The translations under genes and the position numbers were made by a program. 64,000 nt of DNA from Euptelea pleiosperma (lineage: Eukaryota > Streptophyta > Magnoliopsida > Ranunculales > Eupteleaceae), in the NCBI GenBank assembly GCA_035048495.1, contig CM068547.1, forward strand, positions 31,255,913-31,319,912, in the 5' to 3' direction. Under the pieces are notes generated by a model. The model did not search any database. It had not been told where the DNA came from and worked only from the letters and a program-made list of their open reading frames with translations. Of the stretch, positions 60,525 to 64,000 are shown piece after piece (position 1 is the stretch's first letter; each line of letters begins with the position of its first letter).

Positions 60525-61704
60525 CTAGTAGGTGCCCCGTGCCATCGGCATTCCTCGACAAAGAATTTGCCAAAATCAATTGAGTGGTGGAGATCTACCA
60601 TCCATTTGGGGGAGGATTAGATCTCGGCCCTTCTTTGTTGATACTTATAAGAGGAGTAAAAGTAGGGAGACAACCAATGTGTATTGTTATATATAATAGT
60701 AAATGGCCCATGTCCACGGCACTCTCTGTCGACAAAAACGTTTGCAAAAATTGGGTGCCTTCAACACTCAAACGGTATAACGGACTGGGGCGTTACCGTT
60801 TTTCCATTATAACGGAATGTAACGCACAAAGGGAGAAATGAGAAAATAACATAAATAACAAAAAATAACGGTGTTGAAATTTAAATTTTGAATAAATTGA
60901 AGTCAAATGAGGCAGATTGAGTGGATGAAATCTAACCGTCCACATTAGATCGATGGATTTGATCTCAACCACTCTTTATCTAACCGTCCGCATTAGATGG
61001 ATGGATAAGATAAGAGAATACAACTGAGTTGTCTTGATATATGCATGGGTGGCCCGTGCCCACGGCACTTTCCGACAAAGTGTTTATCAAAATTGGGTGG
61101 GAGTTAATCTTTACCATCAATATGAAGCATAGTGGATCTCAGCCACTCATTATTGAAGCCATATAAGATAAGAGTATAAGAAAACCATTAAATTTCCGTT
61201 AAATTCTATTTTTTTTTTAATTTTTAAAATTTGAATTTCAGCACCACTTTTTTCCGTTAAAATCATTAAAATCTATTTTTTCCATTTTTGCCCCTGGCCG
61301 TTTCAATCCGTTTTAACGGTAACACCCCTCTCGAGGCATAAAAAGTGAGGCTCCTTAGCTTGACCCTTGGGCTCTATGTAAATCCAACCAATGTCATTCC
61401 TTATATGTAGGTAAATAGTAGGTGACCCGTGCCCACGACACTCATCGACAAAGCGTATGTCAAAATTGGGTGTGAGTGGCTGAGATCCACCGTCCATTTG
61501 GTGTGATAAGATCTCGGCCATCCTTTATGAAGCCAGATAAGAGGGGGAGGGGGGACTATGCCCACGGTACTCATCGACAAAGCGTTTGTCAAAATTGGGT
61601 GTGAGTGGCTAAGATCCACCGTCCATTTGGTGTGATAAGATCTCGGCCATCCGTTATGAAGCCGGATAAGAGGGGGAGACAACCGTCCTGTTTTGTCATA
61701 TAGA
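60525..61704 (-). mobile_element. Non-autonomous Helitron, 1180 bp
   Basis: On the minus strand it starts A|TCTATATGACAAAACAGG and ends CACCTACTAG|T, with hairpin TGCC-gat-GGCA 11 nt before CTAG. All textbook ends are present. Internally a ~120-bp block is repeated in tandem (61440-61555 and 61560-61680). No Rep/Hel coding. Confidence 0.87.
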
Positions 61705-61722
61705 TATATTATTTGTATTGGC

Positions 61723-61868
61723 ACTGATTCCGTGGACTCACAAAAGTGAACTTATAAGTTCAGTCATGTTCTCGGATGTGGATTCCGAGACCATTAGATT
61801 CTCTGAATCATGCCGAGAACATGAGTGAACTTATGAGTTCACCTTTCCGAGTCCACGGATCCGGACCC
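61723..61868. mobile_element. Small fold-back, ~146 bp
   Basis: Arms TCCGTGGACTCACAAAAGTG / mirror of TCCGTGGACTCGGAAAGGTG and AACTTATAAGTTCA / TGAACTTATGAGTT. It carries TGTTCTCGG...CCGAGAACA in the middle. Confidence 0.65.
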
Positions 61869-61869
61869 G

Positions 61870-62190
61870 TTGTATGAACTTAGCTAAACTTATATAGAGA
61901 AAAATAAATCTTTACCTTTTAAATGATCCACATCCCTTAATCCACATTAGTTCAGATTTGTTTAGCCTTGGCATCCGATCCTTGGCCCCATTTGAAAAGT
62001 AGGCCCATCAATCAGATGGCTAGGGTTTAAGATTGGTACAGTTTTGGGCCTATAATTGTTGCAGATATACAAGCATCTCATCTCCTAGGCTTGCTAGCAG
62101 TGCAAACTTGAAACCTAGTTAAAAAAGGTTAAAAACTCAACTAATTACAATATTTTTAATATTAAAAATGTAGTGCATTTTTCCAGACGT
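61870..62190. other. No gene; tRNA 5' flank
   Basis: AT-rich sequence without recognised elements. Confidence 0.5.
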
Positions 62191-62263
62191 GGGGATGTAG
62201 CTCACATGGTAGAGCGCTCGCTTTGCATGCGAGAGGTACGGGGTTCGATACCCCGCATCTCCA
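62191..62263 (+). tRNA. tRNA-Ala (anticodon TGC)
   Basis: This is a 73-nt cloverleaf. Acceptor GGGGATG (62191-62197) pairs with CATCTCC (62256-62262), discriminator A. The D arm is GCTC/GAGC, and the anticodon stem is CTCGC/GCGAG around loop TTTGCAT (anticodon TGC). The T arm is CGGGG-TTCGATA-CCCCG. There is no intron and no encoded CCA tail. A T6 run at 62269-62274 serves as RNA polymerase III terminator. The cloverleaf is intact and probably functional. Confidence 0.97.
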
Positions 62264-62268
62264 TCTTG

Positions 62269-62274
62269 TTTTTT
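62269..62274 (+). terminator. Pol III terminator of tRNA-Ala
   Basis: A run of six T residues starts 6 nt after the discriminator base of the tRNA, the standard RNA polymerase III stop signal. Confidence 0.8.
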
Positions 62275-62912
62275 ATTTTGGGAAATGGTGCCATATGATG
62301 GATAAACTCTAACACGTGTGCATGTGCATCACATTTCCTAATATTAATTGTGCTTAAATAACTAGTCATTTTCATCCAAAATGATCAAACTCTTAAGGTT
62401 TAATCTTAATAAAATTTAAAATATCATTTAGATAAGGTGAAATATTATAAGGTGCGCCCGAGGCACACCATACGCTCGGGATGCTGGAATCCACGATGAA
62501 CATCCAAGATATCAGAGCCGTCGGAATGTAGCGCCTACCCAGATGTACATCAAAGATTCCCGTGACCCTCCGGTGCATAATGTGACCGACGCGCACGCCG
62601 TGCACCCTATAACAACTCATTGGAAGAACCCAAACAAATCCATATTATTCCAAGAGCTAGCGGTGATATTTATTTGTGTAATGGACACATACCCCTCCCC
62701 TTAATCACTTTCATGGCCGTCATCGTTAGTGTAACGACGACGGCGAAGAAGAAATTAACAATTCCTATATATTTATATTTTTCGTTCGTCCCTTATATAT
62801 GTTCCTTGTTGAATTCAATTACAATATTACATCTCCCTCATCACCTATGCGTATATATATTCGTTATCTCGAAACAGGTTCGGCGTAGAAATTGCACCAG
62901 AGATTTGTTTCA

Positions 62913-64000
62913 ATGGATATTATCTTCTATTACATAATTTCTTTTTCTCTACTCGCTATTCGATCCGGCATTCTTTCCGGTATTTTCCTCGTTAATTTAA
63001 TTATGTTTATAAATTTTAATTTTCATGGTTTTTTTCTAGGATTTCATTCATTATTTTTGGATGATGCAGAAGCTGGAGTTGTTGGTGTGAACTATGGATT
63101 GCTAGGTGACAATCTTCCAAGCCCAAACAAGGTTGTATCGCTCTTAAAATCAAGAAACATAACAAGGGTTCGCCTTTTTAATCCGGATCCTGATGCCCTG
63201 AAGGCACTACAAGGTTCAGGGATCGAAGTCGTCCTCGGAACCCTCAACGAGGATCTCCCAAGACTAGGGAGCGATGGATCCTTTGCTAAGAGCTGGGTCA
63301 ACACAAATGTAGTCCCATATGCGAAAACTGTGCGATTTAGTTATGTGTCGGCCGGCAATGAGGTCATCCCTAGTGACTTAGCGGTGAACGTGCTTCCTGC
63401 CATGAAAAATCTTAATGCAGCACTGAAAGCGGCTAAGCTCTCGATCCCTGTTAGCACCGCCGTTTCTACGGTGGTGCTTGGAACGTCGTTCCCTCCTTCT
63501 CAAGGCGAATTCTCGAATAATGTGGGTACTGTAATGAGATCCATTACAGCTTTCTTAGCAGCAAACAAGAGTCCTCTCCTTGTTAATGTGTACCCTTACT
63601 TTGCCTACATAAATGACCCAGTAAACATTCCCTTGGACTATGCACTATTTACATCGACGCGAGTTGTCGTAAGGGACGGCGACCTCGGATACAAGAACCT
63701 ATTCGATGCTATAATTGATGCCTTGTACTCAGCGCTAGAGAAGATGGGTGGGGACAATGTTGACATTGTCATCTCTGAGAGCGGTTGGCCGTCGGCTGAA
63801 AATGGTGACGTTGCGACGCTTGACAATGCTCGAACGTACAATAATAACCTGATCGCGCACGTCTCGGGAACATCTGGAACCCCCAAGCGTCCAGGAAACA
63901 GTATAGAGGCCTATGTGTTTGCCATTTTCAATGAGGATCTCAAGCCTCCGGGGACTGAACGGAATTTTGGTTTGTACCAACCTAACATGACGGAGGTCTA
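62913..64000 (+). CDS. Glucan endo-1,3-beta-glucosidase, GH17 (3' end outside window)
   Basis: Exon 1 is 62913-62979 (22 codons plus one base) and exon 2 starts at 63041 after TTTTTTTCTAG. The junction codon GGA keeps frame, giving 342 residues before the window ends. MDIIFYYIISFSLLAIRSG is a signal peptide, so the enzyme is secreted. The mature part starts near residue 34-38 with VGVNYG, the usual GH17 start. The general acid is Glu about 130 in SAGNEV, and the nucleophile is Glu about 269 in the GH17 signature IVISESGWPS. VRLFNPD, LLVNVYPYF and YVFAIFNEDLKP are further family blocks. It hydrolyses beta-1,3-glucan (callose, fungal wall) in the apoplast or vacuole. The visible part reaches FGLYQPNM, which sits near the end of short-type family members, so only a few residues may be missing unless there is a C-terminal extension. 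The split signal peptide is typical of plant GH17 genes. Confidence 0.95.
   Translation, partial: MDIIFYYIISFSLLAIRSGILSGIFLVNLIMFINFNFHGFFLGFHSLFLDDAEAGVVGVNYGLLGDNLPSPNKVVSLLKSRNITRVRLFNPDPDALKALQGSGIEVVLGTLNEDLPRLGSDGSFAKSWVNTNVVPYAKTVRFSYVSAGNEVIPSDLAVNVLPAMKNLNAALKAAKLSIPVSTAVSTVVLGTSFPPSQGEFSNNVGTVMRSITAFLAANKSPLLVNVYPYFAYINDPVNIPLDYALFTSTRVVVRDGDLGYKNLFDAIIDALYSALEKMGGDNVDIVISESGWPSAENGDVATLDNARTYNNNLIAHVSGTSGTPKRPGNSIEAYVFAIFNEDLKPPGTERNFGLYQPNMTEV

Noticed and set aside
61401..61724. 107-aa frame with an internal repeated peptide
   Set aside because: The repeat is the 120-bp tandem DNA duplication inside a Helitron; no coding signature.

Overview
This is a gene-poor, AT-rich stretch of nuclear DNA from a flowering plant. 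The evidence is GT-AG introns up to several kb, a nuclear tRNA-Ala, diverged plastid DNA (ycf1 and ycf2 pieces), plant-type gene families (TPX2/WVD2-like, GH17 beta-1,3-glucanase, plant TPR protein) and very dense class II transposon debris. I cannot name the species. Nothing in the sequence forces a choice between a magnoliid, a basal eudicot or another dicot.

Four protein genes and one tRNA gene are supported. (1) A three-exon TPR protein on + (20744-22099, 310 aa) has a G-box-rich promoter. (2) An eleven-exon gene on - (44809 down to 25424, 452 aa) is related to ATP-dependent PEP carboxykinase but has lost the ATP-binding P-loop; its 1.36 kb of coding sequence is spread over 19.4 kb because three introns are 4.4-5.8 kb long. 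(3) A five-coding-exon WVD2-like/TPX2-family microtubule-binding protein on - (54074 down to 49568, 314 aa) has an extra 5'UTR intron. (4) The 5' and middle part of a GH17 endo-1,3-beta-glucosidase on + (62913 to beyond 64000) has both catalytic glutamates. A tRNA-Ala(TGC) lies at 62191-62263. All exon phases in the four models close, which is strong internal support.

The rest is mobile-element territory. 1-7000: a local duplication (1-1020 against 2085-3335; also 1310-1690 against 5300-5850) cut up by MITEs, with an 812-bp MULE. 7000-18620: a second duplication (7000-9720 against 13940-18620) with a nest of fold-back MULEs between the copies. 18620-20300: a long-TIR element. 22500-24000: fold-backs and a LINE 3' piece. 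The introns of the PEPCK-like gene hold a 1.1-kb hAT-like element, an LTR fragment and interstitial TTAGGG repeats. 45000-49560: nested hAT MITE, a Helitron, a second copy of the 0.8-kb MULE and a ycf2 plastid fragment. 55400-61900: fold-backs, two inverted ~1.1-kb Helitrons flanking a 1220-bp solo LTR, and a ycf1 plastid fragment.

Element boundaries were fixed by hand from target-site duplications: 9 bp for MULE-like, 8 bp for hAT-like, 5 bp for the solo LTR, and A/T with CTAG for Helitrons. Several insertions can be checked against an empty site in the duplicated copy. The genes show no sign of working together as a pathway. I found no new defence or biosynthetic system; the most unusual items are the P-loop-less PEPCK relative and the well-resolved non-autonomous transposon families, which spread G-box and AACGG motifs.
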